Positions 1 to 11,060 of a DNA stretch of 64,000 nt are shown here, in pieces. Made by a program: the position numbers and the translations under genes. Source of the stretch: Lepisosteus oculatus (taxonomy: Eukaryota; Chordata; Actinopteri; Semionotiformes; Lepisosteidae); contig NC_090697.1 of NCBI RefSeq assembly GCF_040954835.1, positions 12,501-76,500 on the forward strand. Reading direction: 5' to 3'. Numbering within the stretch: position 1 is the stretch's first letter; each line of letters begins with the position of its first letter. The notes below the pieces were generated by a model, which was given only the letters and a program-made list of their open reading frames with translations, made no database searches and was not told where the DNA came from.

Positions 1-265
1 AGAGGTGTGGCTAATTCACCAAGACCCCATCCCAACATCTCCTTGAAATGGTCCATTTGCAAAGCCCTATTGTTTATAATGCAACACACACCTGTTTCCA
101 ATGACTAAACAAGTATTAGCAATCCCATCTACAGATCCAGTCATTCAGAATGCACGGGGGATAATGCTGGGGGTTACTTAGAGGTTCTTACAGCTGGGTT
201 GCACCACAAGTTCTTACAAATACTCAGTTGTGGGACTACACTACTTTGTGGAACATTTGGACAGT
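1..265. repeat. Upstream/promoter block, copy 1 of a direct repeat
   Basis: This stretch recurs at 541-798 with the same order of landmarks: a 'ctaattcaccaagacc'-like start, 'aacatctcct', 'acacacctgtttccaatgac', 'gtattag', 'catctacagatcca' and a well conserved end containing 'caaatactcagttgtgggac' and 'ggaacatttggacagtc'. The first 120 bases also match 14575-14710, just upstream of a minus-strand TATA box. It therefore looks like the 5' flank of a minus-strand gene whose body lies beyond the left edge. No coding frame is seen. Confidence 0.7.
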
Positions 266-410
266 CTTTAGGAGAAAGTTAAGTTTCAACTGAATATGCC
301 ACCTTTCCACCCAACACATACCAAAAACCTTCTCAAACTCATAGTGCACAAATATTCTAAACACCTTCAACCTTCAAACTTTTTCAAATTACTACCCAAA
401 CACATCAAAA

Positions 411-540
411 CCACTTACCTTTCTCCGCAGTCTTCAGGCCACCACAGCTGCAAGCCAAGAGCTCCTACCCTTGCAGGAGCCAGAAACAGAATGACTACTG
501 ATCCCAATGCTGTGTCTTTTAAACCCTCATGATTAACTCA
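411..540 (-). promoter_or_regulatory. TATA box and decayed first-exon candidate (copy 2)
   Basis: On the minus strand a TTTAAA box lies at 518-523. A clean splice donor (AAAG|GTAAGT) sits with its GTAAGTGG at 411-418. The layout matches the better-preserved copy near 14.45-14.57 kb: TATA, about 70-110 bases of exon, then a donor. The exon has no good start codon, although one frame resembles a leucine-rich leader. It is probably a decayed first exon of the duplicated locus to the right; this is inference from structure alone. Confidence 0.45.
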
Positions 541-798
541 GAGGTGTAGCTAATTCAGCAAGAACCTATCCCAACATCTCCTCGAAATGGTCAATTAGCA
601 AAACCATATTGTTTATAATGTGACACACCAGTTTCCAATGACAAAGTATTAGCCAGCCCATCTACAGATCCAACCATTCAGAATGCATGGGTGACAATGC
701 AGGGGTACTTAAGAGGTTCAGGATCTGCTGGGTACCAAAACTTTTTACAAATACTCAGTTGTGGGACTACACTACTTTGTGGAACATTTGGACAGTCA
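541..798. repeat. Upstream/promoter block, copy 2 of a direct repeat
   Basis: Direct copy of 1-265, offset about 540 bases, so 1-540 behaves as one duplicated unit (flank plus promoter/exon). Identity is highest over the last 60 bases. Just after the repeat, 'gaaaatgcctgattttgaatcccattc' resembles the B box and 3' arm of a tRNA and aligns with 15128-15170, linking this block to the paralogous element at 15-19 kb. Confidence 0.7.
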
Positions 799-1379
799 CC
801 AGAAAATGCCTGATTTTGAATCCCATTCAAAGGGGATGTTCAATCTTTTTTCAGTAATAGAAATCGAATTTTATACTGTGTATGACAGCATGTTAAATAT
901 TAAAGTACTTAAAAAGTAGGTAGATTTAATAAAAACAAGATTGCTCAGTTGGAAATATAAAAAGGTTTAATATTATACTGTAAATTAAAAACAGAAGCAT
1001 AATGTAATGTATAAATAATGCACACACAGTAGGTGGTAGTGGTAGATAAATAATAAAATGTACACAACAGTATTCCACCTTCTTCATACAAATTTTTATG
1101 CATCAAAATCTTTAACTTGGTGACTTATGGAAAAATTTAAACATGTTGCTTCTACCATTATAAAGTTTATATACTGTACTTCATAAAAAGTCATAATGTT
1201 TTATACTTTTCTAAGAATGTATAGTAAAAACACCACTTCCTGTTATTATAAAAAAAGTGGTACTGAATTAATACCACTTGATAATAATGTTAATATGGAA
1301 CTGTGATGTTTTGGAAACAATCTGACATTTAATTATTAAAACTTGTCCCTATCGATGTAATGGAAAATAAATAAGATCA

Positions 1380-1690
1380 CTGCGTTGGCCATATATGATT
1401 TTTTGATATTAGGAATTTGTCTTTTCATAGACCCCAACTTGCTCTCCATGAGACACACAGACAGGGAGAGAAGCTGGGGGTCAGAGCACAGGGTCAGCCA
1501 TTTTTACAGTGCCCTCAGAACAGTTGGGGGTTCACTCAGGAGCCCAATGGCATAGGACTCCTCTGCCAGCCACAGAGCCACTGCAATGGCCCAAGGAAAA
1601 GGGGATTTCCTTGCTTATATGGGGATCAAACCCACAACCTTTGGGTTATCAGCACCACATGCTTACCAATTGAGCTAACCAGCCCCCGAG
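1380..1690 (-). mobile_element. tRNA-Ile-derived SINE
   Basis: The minus strand begins at about 1687 with a tRNA-Ile-like head: A box 'TAGCTCAATTGG', anticodon-loop equivalent CTGATAA (anticodon GAT), and B box 'GGTTTGATCCC' at about 1621-1631. The acceptor stem does not pair well, so this is not a working tRNA. It is followed by a non-tRNA body and a tail ending 'GACAAATTCCTAATATC' and 'CATATATGGCC', the usual tRNA-head plus body plus tail layout of a fish SINE. The 3' limit near 1380 is approximate. Confidence 0.7.
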
Positions 1691-1871
1691 AGACTGCTCA
1701 TGGACCGTAATGTAGCATGCTCTACCCTTTTTCATGCATTAAGAATTTTTACTATCTAAACCTATTTTTAACATGCTTGTGGTTTGAACACTGTGTGTCT
1801 TTTTTTGCAGTTATATAAAAATATAGTGTACCTACTATTTACTTTTTAATGATACTGTTTATTAGAAAACA

Positions 1872-1955
1872 AACATGTGCCCTAAGCAGGAACTGAACCC
1901 AGCTCTCCCAGAGAGGAATCCACCCCCCAAACCCACTACACCAACAGAGCACTTG
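1872..1955 (-). repeat. tRNA-like module (pol III box A/B relic)
   Basis: On the minus strand an A-box-like 'TTGGTGTAGTGGG' (about 1932-1945) is followed about 40 bases later by a B-box-like 'GGGTTCAGTTCCTG' (1887-1900). The spacing fits a tRNA-derived promoter, but no cloverleaf can be completed. It occupies the position equivalent to 18743-18797 in the paralogous element, so it is old and shared. Confidence 0.5.
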
Positions 1956-2732
1956 CAATCATTGCTGAAACAGACAGGTCAAAATGTACCGAAAGGAATC
2001 AAGAGTGAAAGAGTCAGAAAAAATAAAACATTAACAAAGAAAGTGGACTATGGTAATACCATCAGTTATATAAATGTATCATATTTTTATCTATTAATAT
2101 CATTACTAATTTCTTTTACTGCATGATTCCATATTACATTCCCTACTAAGCAGATTCTGAAAAGTACACTTTTTTACTGGAATAAAAACAGCAAGGATTC
2201 ATAGAAAATACATATACTTATATATTAGAATAGTATTTTAAACTACAAATATAGTCAGAAAGAGCACATCAAAACTTTTCCAAAATAACCACAGTAAGTG
2301 ACATAGTTAAAGACTTTGATGCATAAAATGTTTGTAAAGTGGAAAATTGTTGTGTACTGTTTATTTAAGCTACCACTATCAGCCATGGACATTAAATATA
2401 ATGTTTATATTCCAATATTAATATCTTTTATGATAATATGATCTTGAAGGACATTATGCTCCTGTTATTTTTATGCTCAGTTACCAGAATTCCTCTTTAG
2501 TTGTAAAATTCCATTTTAATATTTAAACATGTACTTTGAATGCTTACTTCTGTATAAATCTCTTGATCACCAAACACAGAGAAGCTCAAAAGTGAAAACA
2601 GGAAGAATCAATGAATAGTATCCCACTCATAAGATTCAATCAGTTGCACTTTATTTAACCCAAAAAATGATAAATTTAGAATCCGTCTTCAAATGAATAG
2701 ACCTATTATATTGAGTTTGAATATCTTTTGAT

Positions 2733-3291
2733 TTATAATAATAATTGCTTACACTTATATAGCGCTTTTCTGGACACTCCACTCAAAGCACTTTACAGAT
2801 AATGGGGATCCCCTCCACCACCACCAATGTGCAGCCCCACCTGGATGATGAGCCAGTCCACTCCCCACACACCAGCTCTCAGTGGGGAGGAGAGCAGAGT
2901 GATGAAGCCAATTCATAAATGGAGATTGTTAGGAGACCATGATTGGTAAGGGTCAATGGGAAATGTGGCCAAGACACCGGGGTTACACCTCTATTCTTTA
3001 CAAGAAACACCATGGGATTTTTAATGACCACAGAGAGTCAGGACCTTGGTTTTAAATCTCATCCAAAACACAGCACCTGTTTACAGTAGAGTGTCCTCAT
3101 CACTATACTGGGGCATTAGGACCCACATGGACCACAGGGTGAGCACCCCCTGCTGGTCCCACTAACACCTCTTCCAGCAGCAACCTTAGTTCTTCGCCAG
3201 GAGGTCTCCCATCCAGGTACTGACCACACTCACACCTGCTTAGCTTCAGTAGGTTGCCAGTTGTGAGTTGCAGGGTGATATGGCTGCTGGC
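2733..3291 (-). mobile_element. 5S-rRNA-derived SINE (SINE3 type), copy 1
   Basis: The minus-strand head (from 3291) is a degenerate 5S rRNA. It retains the box A string 'AGCTAAGCAGG' and the box C string 'GTACCTGGATGGGAGAC', the internal TFIIIA/pol III promoter of 5S genes. A long body follows, then a tail 'GCGCTATATAAGTGTAAGC' with an ATT-repeat end. This is the layout of 5S-derived SINEs known from fishes. It is head to head with the copy at 3770-4343. Confidence 0.85.
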
Positions 3292-3374
3292 TTGTATCTT
3301 GTTAATTTAATCTTGTTTTCAGCCATTCACTATAGCTGTTAGCTATGAAGGTTTTACCCTTCGCTGGACTTGGT

Positions 3375-3480
3375 ACATTCTGAGGGGGAGGAGCCAGCCC
3401 AGCTCAGAGGATAAAAGAGCAGACTCCCTGTGCCTCTGTTTTCATTCAAGAGTCCAGGAGCTGAGGAGAGTGGTGAGTAC
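3375..3480 (+). promoter_or_regulatory. TATA promoter with first-exon/splice-donor candidate between two SINEs
   Basis: A GC-box-like 'gagggggaggag' (about 3381-3392) precedes a TATA box 'ATAAAAG' at 3411-3417. About 30 bases downstream a pyrimidine-rich start region begins a short exon-like stretch, ending in a strong donor, G|GTGAGT, with the GT at about 3473. No start codon lies in this stretch, so it would be a non-coding first exon. No acceptor or coding exon downstream could be tied to it. The gene it would serve is unknown. Confidence 0.45.
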
Positions 3481-3769
3481 TGTTTCTTTACTGATTTTGG
3501 GACAAATCTTTCATTTGCTGGTTAGTCCCATATTTTTTCTTACAAACTTTATTTTAGAGAAGGGGTGCTTAGATTAAATTCAGTTGGCTGCTGCTACAAA
3601 ACGTTTGTTGAGAAAAGTACTTTTACTTTTAGCTTGATATTTAAAAACCCAATCTACTACCTTTTTTGTAATAGCCAACTCATACTTGTTAAAGTTGCTA
3701 CTGACTTTATAAGTTGTGGAAACTTCCAAACAGCCCCATATTAATTAAGAGGACCTATTTCATTATCTT

Positions 3770-4343
3770 GCCAGCAGCCATATCACACTGCAGTTCCCAG
3801 ATGGTAGCCCACTAAAGCTAACCAGATGTAAGCCTGGTCAATACCTGAATTGGAGACCTCCTGGGAAAAACTAAGGTTGCTGCTGGAAGAGCTGTTATTT
3901 GGGCTTGCAGGGGGCACTCACCTTTCAGTCTAGGTGGGTCCTAATGCCCCAGTATAGTGATGGGGACACTACACTGTAAAAAGGCACAGTCCTTCAGATG
4001 AAAAGTAAAACTGAGATCCTATGGTCATAAAAACTCCCAGGGCATTTCTCAAAAAGAGTTGGGGTTTTACCCTGGTGTCCTGGTCTATTTTCCCACTGGC
4101 CCTTACTGATCATGTACTCCTAATAACCCCCATCTCTGAGCTGGCTTCATCACTCTGTTCTCTTCCACAGTGAGAGCTGGTGTGTGGTGAGAGTTCTGAC
4201 ACACTATGGCTGCGTTTGCATCATGCAGGTAAGGCTGCACATTGGCGGCAGTGGTGGAGGGGAGTCCCCATTGCCTGTATAGCACTTTGAGTGGAGTGTC
4301 CAGGAAATCACTATATAAGTGTAAGCAATTATTATTATAATGT
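3770..4343 (+). mobile_element. 5S-rRNA-derived SINE (SINE3 type), copy 2
   Basis: Plus-strand homologue of 2733-3291. The head 'gccagcagccatatcac' starts the 5S part, with box A decayed to 'aaagctaaccagatg' and box C to 'atacctgaattggagac'. The body carries the shared 'ctaatgccccagtatagtga' and the tail ends 'actatataagtgtaagcaa' plus ATT repeats. It is more diverged than copy 1 in the promoter boxes, so it is unlikely to be active. Confidence 0.85.
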
Positions 4344-5190
4344 AATTAACTTTAAAAGGTTATAAGAAAAACAAGATAAGAAACTTGAAAAACTGGAATT
4401 TAACTAATGAAATGGACTACATTATAATTTTAAAGGTCCTTAAATTCTATGCTGGACTGAACCAATACACACTTTAACCTCTGGGATTGGAGAAAAAGAG
4501 CCCTAAGCCCTAATAGTCTGAGCACTTACCGTACCAATAACAGAAGAGTAATAAATCAACAAAATCTTGATATGTACAATAACTACTAATCTCCTATGGC
4601 TCATATGAGTATGGCACAACTAGAGTGACGTTTGAAATCTTTCAGAACATAGCATGTCACCGTTTCCTTCAATTTAATTACGTCTAAAAGCAGTTGAACT
4701 TTAAGCTGGATCTGGATCTGACCTTTTCATATAATTTCCTCTCACCCCCTTCAAAAGATTCACGTACCTATTGTTTGTTAATCTGGAGGACTTTGGAGGC
4801 AAGAACGGGAGACATGTCACAACTGCCGTGATGGTCTGGAAAACACTACATGGCAAATCCTTGAGCTGAACACCCTGGATTCTTTTAAAAATGATGAATA
4901 AAAGGCTGCTGTGAATCAACTAGCAACCCAACAGTTTGACATGATAATTACTCATGTTAAACCAGACTATTTTTATGTACCCTATGAATGATACATACCA
5001 TTGCTAAAGTCAATGTGTACATTCTTGCTCCTCTCCAGGACATCATTATGGTTGTCAATGACTCGTCCACCCTGTGCTCATAAAAATAAACACTCCTTAC
5101 ACATGTCACCAGTTTATTTTTCTACACATTACATTTTATTTATGAAAACTAGTTCAAAACTAGTTTTGGGTGCTCATGTAATTTTCTCTC
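4344..5190. other. No gene recognised
   Basis: AT-rich, no repeat family recognised. A 72-codon minus-strand open frame (4701-4919) has no motif I can place and no supporting splice pattern, so it is not called as a gene. Confidence 0.5.
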
Positions 5191-5194
5191 CAGT

Positions 5195-5345
5195 TGGTTG
5201 TGGGTTTCCTCCAAGTAGTGAGGTTTTCTGCCACAGTCCAGGAGCATTGAGGTAGGTTAATTGCATTTTGGCATGATGAGACCTGAGGAATGGACTGGCA
5301 TCCCACCCAGTCTTCATCAGTGCAGTGAGCTGTATGGTTAAACCA
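5195..5345 (+). repeat. Degraded dispersed repeat of the type common in fish genomes
   Basis: The order 'gggtttcctcc', 'ccacagtccagga', 'aggttaattgcat' and 'tggactggcatcccaccca' matches a dispersed repeat widely seen in fish genomes. This copy is short and eroded. I cannot assign a class from memory. Confidence 0.5.
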
Positions 5346-7320
5346 TTGTAAATGGATTTATACCTCCTAGTTGGCAGTTATCAGTCATTTAAACCAGACC
5401 TCACTAACCAAACAATCTAATTACAATTTAAAACTGTATAACACTTACATTTTCTAGACCATTAACCTCTTTTGAATTTAACCCATTGTACTGCCAGCAT
5501 GGCTAGGAGTTGTCTCTACCCCAAACTGCAACCTCTACACAACTCCATACAATTCTGACAACTCCTTTTTTCATAAATAAACTATTATATTCCTGCCGTT
5601 GGTCTACTCTGTAATCCTAAACTGCTGCACCTATAACAATTTCACACTAACTAGTTACATAAATATTTCACAAACAAGGTGTTACAAAAATAGAACTGTC
5701 CTTTGCAATGCAGTCTCAACCCATACAGTATGAAATGGCTTGATCTGTAGCAGTAGTACTATCTCAATCCCACACTTATGTCCCCCTGTTACATCAACTG
5801 TTACATTAAGAGAGACTTAGTAATGCCAGCACCCCAAATTTCACTGCAAATACAATAAACCTGATATACTACACAACATACTTAAGTAAATTGCTTTTCA
5901 GACATTTTCACTTGAAATGGAATGGAAAACTGAAATTATACAGCAATTACTCATAAATGAAAGTGTATAGTGGGAGGCACCACGGAGAGCACCAGTAAAA
6001 AGTCAACACCCCAGCTGAGGAAACAGAAGCACCAGTGTGAAGTTAGCTGGGAACAAAAACAATACAAAAAGGGAGAAAATAAAGTGAGCAACTGCCATGT
6101 TACCTACAAGCTGGGCTTAACCTACCTAATGGGGTCCAGCTTGGGGAAAATAACTGCTAGCACAGCAGTCACCAGACTGGACATTTGCTGTTCAGTGGGG
6201 TCCAGTCTGTGCATAACAAGATGCATGAGTTTGCCTGCCCCTATGAAAGGGCATAAAGGGACAGGCAAAACAGAAGACGGAAACCTAAGACAGGTACAAT
6301 CCTCAGCAGGACTGATGGTGCAAAAACACCATCATCCAGGGGTGGCTCTGCTCTTCTCAGAGGGTGTCCAGTGTGCCTTTATAGCACCCACCCAGCTGGG
6401 GCTCATGAGCTGGAAGCCAAGACAGCTGGGACTACAAAGACAAGGGGTTACCCTTCTACCAGGCCTCCACCTCCACACTGGGCACACCCCTGCATAATGC
6501 CACCCCCGCATATAAACAAATGGGAATAAATGTGCATATTCATTTCTACACTATTTCACTATGCACAAATCACCCAGTGGCAAATTTAAAAACATTTAAA
6601 AACCCCAAACTGCATTTCAATTCTGTGTTTTAAACCATCAATGTCTAAAATGTATACCTTAAAGCTCACCTACTTTCTACACAAATACCACAGGTTTTCA
6701 TAATACAGGAATGTATAAAAATGCTTAGATCACTAAAAATAAAATTATAACTGCTTATAAACATCCTCCATGCTGAGGAATGTACCCAAAGAGTACCCAA
6801 ATAAATGTAAAATAAATGTACCCAAAGAGTGTGACCTAAACCCCCAGTAGTAAAAATTGATTGTAAAACCAAAGAAACATAATTTAGGGAGCAAGATTTC
6901 TAAATAAAACAATGTAGGGAAAAGCAGGTCCAGTGCCAGTATAAACTCAATATAGCACATTGTACAACCACAATCAGCATACAAGAAACAAAAGAAAACC
7001 GACTCAGTACATTTAGCCATTTTTAATCATCCCACACCAACAAAACAAATATAGATTTTCAATACATGGAGGACATTTTCTGGCAAAGAATTTACAAAGC
7101 CGCAAAACAAAATATCCCTTCTCACAAAACAGAACAAACAACCCCCATCTTTCTCCTACCTCATTCTGTAGGAAATCCCCTCCCATGACAAAAGGCTTTC
7201 TGTGCAGGTACCAAAAAAGAGCGGCACTCAGCTAAACCAATCCCTCTTTTCCAAGTGAGTGGATGAAATTAATTTTCCTTTTATTAATTTCTACCTTATG
7301 TGCTCAATTCAGTTTTACTC
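5346..7320. other. No gene recognised; AT-rich with one GC-richer patch
   Basis: Mostly AT-rich unique-looking DNA. Positions 6100-6500 are GC-richer and carry a 175-codon open frame that starts at GTG and shows low-complexity composition with no recognisable domain. A local direct repeat 'aatgtacccaaagagt' occurs at about 6779 and 6817. Nothing here supports a real exon. Confidence 0.45.
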
Positions 7321-7326
7321 TACAGC

Positions 7327-7378
7327 CAATGCAAGATTTACATACATGTGTGCACCCATGCAAATAAATCATTGCATG
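7327..7378. repeat. Short hairpin, copy A
   Basis: An imperfect inverted repeat around the invariant loop TGTGCACC. Outer arm ATGCAA pairs with TTGCAT, then GATTTA with TAAATC, then CATG with CATG. The upstream flank ('aattcag...tctacag') aligns with that of copy C, so A and C are one subfamily. Confidence 0.65.
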
Positions 7379-7559
7379 ACCTTTGAGTCTTTCAAACTCT
7401 GCTTTTCAAATGGCCTAGAATGTGCAAAACAGCTACAAAGTTACCAACTGCCAACTCTTTCTCCATTCCAGCACTAGAAGTCACTTTGTCTCCTCCCTGC
7501 CAGGTGGCTCAAGTGCTGAAGTAACAAGCCATGGTCCTAACAGCCATTACAAGGCTGGT

Positions 7560-8275
7560 GTGCAGAGGTTCACTTAGAGCTTCATGCAACTCTTGATGTA
7601 CTATGAATAGCACCTGAACCTCTTTCCTGCCCACAATTAACCCACCAAAGACCTCCCTCCCTTTCTCTGCCTTTGTTGTTAGGAACTTCTAAAGCAGCTT
7701 TGATGCTCCTCTGGTGAGTCCATTGGCTTCTGGAATTGGAACAGGCACATGATTCCCCGAGCAGATCTTGGCAGACAGAACCCACTACCCAGTCTGCTGC
7801 ATCTGGGCTCTGGTCCTGGTGAACGTCCTCCCTTGGCAGCAAAGGCCTGATCATCCCCCAGACAGCAGAGAACCTCAAGAAAAAATAAGAAACTGGACTG
7901 AGTCCTCTGCACTAGTCAGAAATGGTCCAGCCAACATTCCCACTCCCAACACCAGTTTTGACCTAAACCGCCATAATGTTCAGTGCTACACCTTTTCAGG
8001 ACAAACTAACAGAAACCCACCCTGAAGAGTGCAAAAGCAAAACCCCACGGTGCAGGACTCCTACCACAAGGGAGAACTTCAGTTATATTATCTTGTTTAA
8101 AACATTATTTCAACATAAGTACACAAGTTACAAATTACAGGTTCATCCTTCTCTAAGCAGCCAGCTAACCAACTTATCCCTTCCCCCAACCCCAACAAAC
8201 CCAAACAAAATAACCCAGAATGTTCTTGCCTGCTTACCCAGGACATAGATCCACTTGCTTCTCTTCCAATGCCTT
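7560..8275 (-). pseudogene. Tandem paralogous unit 1 (degraded minus-strand gene copy)
   Basis: Shares with units 2 and 3 the anchor 'gcaaaggcctg' followed by 'cagcagagaacct', 'gtcctctgcact', and 'gtgcagcacct' or its variants. Near 8240-8275 the minus strand holds an exon-like end coding KRSKWIYVLG-like residues and stopping at a donor (GTAAGC), which matches KRSKSIYVLG plus GTGAGC in unit 2. Frames shift and stop relative to the other units, so this copy looks dead. The product is not recognised. Confidence 0.45.
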
Positions 8276-8625
8276 ATAAAGAGTGGACACTGAGAGAAGA
8301 AATAGAACTGTTAAAATTACAAAATCAAAGATTCTCAAATATTCAATTCTCCGTGAAATGAACTAAAGATAATGCACGGCTTTCAGATTGTCCTACATTC
8401 CTCTGACAACAGGGTCTTTCAAGTCCATTTTAAGTGTAAAAAACAATAAAAGTCAAGAGTAATATATGGAGTTTTTAGGATGTACTGCACTGTATGCTGC
8501 AACTCCCGTGCACACGCCAAAAGCTGCCTGCCCAATATACTCAACGTACCCCATTTAACATGATATGCAGTCTACACTAATGTACCAGAATGTACCCAAG
8601 TAAACCAATATATACCCGTAGTACC

Positions 8626-9094
8626 TGTAACGAACAGTTCTTTCCGGACCCTATGCGGACGACACAATCCGAAGAAGTGGGGAAACGTCATGCAGGAATA
8701 CGGGGCTGAAGACAGGGGGGGCGTGTCCAAGGTGCGCTGGTGCACGTGGGAGGTGTGGCCAAGGCGAACAATCCAAAAGAGTAATCCTTAGAGAGTATCC
8801 AAACAAATGGGTAAGTCCAAAACCAGGAGATCCATCAAAACACGGAATTAAAACCAGATGCCGGGTCGGAACCGGCGGACAGGGAACAGGAACGGGAACA
8901 GAGATTAAAACCTTAACGGGACCAGGAGCTTCCAGGTCCCGGACTCGCACGGTGCGGAAACCAGATGCAGAGCCCAGATGAGCGTCAGCGCCTGGCTTTT
9001 AAGGTGGGCTGGGAATAGGAATCAGGTGCACCGAATAAAGTCTTAAGTGAAAGGGCTGGAGCACCCTTAAGGAGGGGGGACTATAATCGTGACA
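8626..9094 (-). mobile_element. Solo LTR, Ty3/gypsy-like
   Basis: On the minus strand it starts TGTCACGATT and ends TTCGTTACA, the TG...CA boundary of an LTR. It is flanked by perfect 5-bp target duplications, GTACC, at 8621-8625 and 9095-9099. A TATA-like CTTAAAAGCC lies near 8995-9004 on the minus strand. At 469 bp with no internal region beside it, it is a solo LTR left by recombination between the two LTRs. Superfamily assignment rests on the 5-bp duplication and the TGT...ACA ends. Confidence 0.8.
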
Positions 9095-9213
9095 GTACCC
9101 AAATGTACCCGATTAAAACCCCATGTACTCAGTGTGCTCATTATGCTCAAATGCCCCATCTCTCTTCCTGGATGGAAAGGGACTCACCTGACCCACTCAC
9201 CTGACTAGATCCT

Positions 9214-11060
9214 TTGATGTTACTGTTGACTTTGTCTTGGAACAAGCACCCCACTCCTCCAACAGATCTTAATGGAAAGGTCCCAGAGACCAGCACCATC
9301 TGTTCTCCACTCCTGGTGATAAAAGATCCTCCCTCTGAAGCAAAGGCCTGGTCAATCCTTCTGGCAGCAGAGAGCCTGAAAAGGAGAGAAATTTAGACCA
9401 AGTCCTCTGCACTTGTTCGAAACGGACAAGCCAGCATTTCTACTTCCATCATGGACACAGTGCAGCATCTGTCCAACACAGACCAACTGTAAAACACCCT
9501 GCAGAGAGCAAAAGAGAAAACCCCCAGTCCAGGGCTTGTGCCACAGGGGATGGGATCCATTGCAGTTCCTCCCCTGAGAGGAAATCAGTTCCTGTCCAAC
9601 ACCAATCAAGAGAACCTGGCTGACATGCTGTCTCCTCAAAAACATAACCAGCAAGGAGTCTGCAGTGTAAGAGGCTCCTTGTGCGCCAAGTCACTGTTGT
9701 ACTGCAGTGTATCCAAAGTGATTTATTTACATGTGTGCACCCATGAAATAAATCAGATACAAAACTAATTCAGTCTTTGAGCCAGAATGACAGCCAGTCA
9801 AGTGCACGTCAGTGTGGGAGTGCTTCACCCAAGCAGGGAACAAAACCCAGAAGATAGCCAAAATAAATAAAAAAAACATTTAGCACATTAAAGCATGACC
9901 TTATCCATCTGAAGATGTCCAAGAGCTTAACACAGCCTTCTCCAAAAGCACCTTTTCATGATGGGAAAAGAGTGAAACCCACCTCTGGTCCAGGGACCAT
10001 GTCAAAAGACACTACCTTTGTATCTGCTCCAAGACCCATGGGCATCCAGGAATTTCAAGAAGGACAGCTTGCAGCATCTCTTCACTTTCCACTCTTCAAA
10101 GTGGAAGACTTCAATTCTCACAAATGGACATCAACAGGTCACACAGCTGGTATCCTTTTAGCCAGCCAGTGAGCTTCCTCTGAACAGGATTCTCCACGCC
10201 TGTCACTCCACACTGTGCTTTCAGATGGCCAGGGACTGGTAAGCACCTATCATTGCACTAGTCTCATTTACAAACACAATCAACACTAATACTGACCAGC
10301 CTCATAAAAAGAGTTTGAGTTGTACCTCCCCTCTACTAACCTTCAAACTCACCTTTACCTTGGCCAAAAAGTTGCACTGATTGGGTTAAGAGCAATAAGC
10401 AGATCAGCATTAAAGATGCAGGCTATGTCCAAGAACTTCAGGCAGTGAGATGATTAGATTATCGACTACCAGTATTCCCACCTCAAGCAGAGGTTTGACA
10501 GTTGTGGCTGATGAGAACTTTGAGCAGGTGGATCACCTCGCCTTTCTCAGGATAGAACTAGCCTCCTTTACTCAGAGCTGGGCCATTGGCAGAATGGCAT
10601 CATGGACTCCTGCAGTGGATAGACACTCCTCCAAACTGTCCATCACAGAGCAGCCAAGGTCAGTGATTCAGGCAATAGCTGAAAAATAGGCACAGCCTTC
10701 CGCTTCCTTATAGTTCCATTGACACAGCAGATTTCCAGGGAACCTCCAGATCCTGTTGCAATATTCCATGATGACAGTTGTCACCAGCTTGCTGGAATTC
10801 ACATGCAGTGCAAAACAAAAAGGATTAAAGTTCAGATTCAAATTCAGTGAATCCATCTCAAAACGTACAGATGGACTCAACTCCACCCCCAATCCTGACT
10901 GATCACTGATCCTAACCTTAAACACTGGCCTCTTACTGGCCCAAACAGACAAACGATAACCCAAGTCCTTTCCCTGCTCACCCAGGACATAGATGCTCTT
11001 GCTTCTCTTCTTGACAGCAGCTTGGAAGCCTCCTAAGGCAAGACATTAGAATTCTTCAAC
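9214..11060 (-). pseudogene. Tandem paralogous unit 2 (degraded minus-strand gene copy)
   Basis: The best-preserved unit. Reading down the minus strand, a 51-base exon candidate at 10982-11032 has acceptor CTTAG before it and donor GTGAGC after it; one frame ends KRSKSIYVLG. Intron-like sequence read open from 10964 to 10668 (98 codons) follows, but it continues through the donor and is not matched in the other units. Further down, the frame of ESEEMLQAVLLEIPGCPW (about 10085-10030) matches ESEEVLQAVLEFPGCLWF in unit 3. Lower still, TDVHLTGCHSGS (about 9820-9780) matches TDMHLTGCHSGS. Shared stops and frameshifts elsewhere argue for a pseudogene. A secreted protein is possible given the leader-like first exon of unit 3. 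The family is not identified. Confidence 0.45.
9709..9760. repeat. Short hairpin, copy B
   Basis: GTATC pairs with GATAC on the outside. TGATTTATTT pairs with AAATAAATCA with one bulged A, then CATG with CATG around the loop TGTGCACC. It lies about 380 bases after the anchor 'gcaaaggcctgg' of unit 2, the same place as copy D in unit 3. Confidence 0.65.

Larger units (their letters stand above)
820..2560. mobile_element. AT-rich foldback-like element, paralogue of 15.19-19.33 kb
   Basis: The left half (about 840-1380) aligns directly with 15190-16260. The right half (about 2130-2560) aligns directly with 18920-19330. Shared strings include 'gcatcaaaatctttaactt', 'tccaaaataaccacagtaag', 'tatgctcagttaccagaatt' and 'ccctttagttgtaaaattc'. 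The two halves are partly inverted copies of each other, giving a foldback layout with tRNA-like modules in the middle. No transposase frame is present, so it is a non-autonomous or fossil element of unassigned class. Confidence 0.55.

Noticed and set aside
1608..1687. Functional tRNA-Ile(GAT) gene
   Set aside because: The A and B boxes are good but the acceptor stem does not pair, and SINE body and tail follow directly.
2733..4343. Genuine 5S rRNA genes
   Set aside because: Both 5S-like heads are diverged and fused to a long SINE body with an ATT-repeat tail.
4701..4919. 72-codon minus-strand frame
   Set aside because: No motif, no paralogue in the window and no splice or promoter support.
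5970..6497. 175-codon plus-strand open frame as a gene
   Set aside because: GTG start, odd composition, no domain, no promoter or splice evidence.
10668..10964. 98-codon minus-strand frame as an intact exon
   Set aside because: It begins just inside a clear splice donor (10976-10981), so it probably reads through intron. No equivalent is preserved in units 1 and 3.
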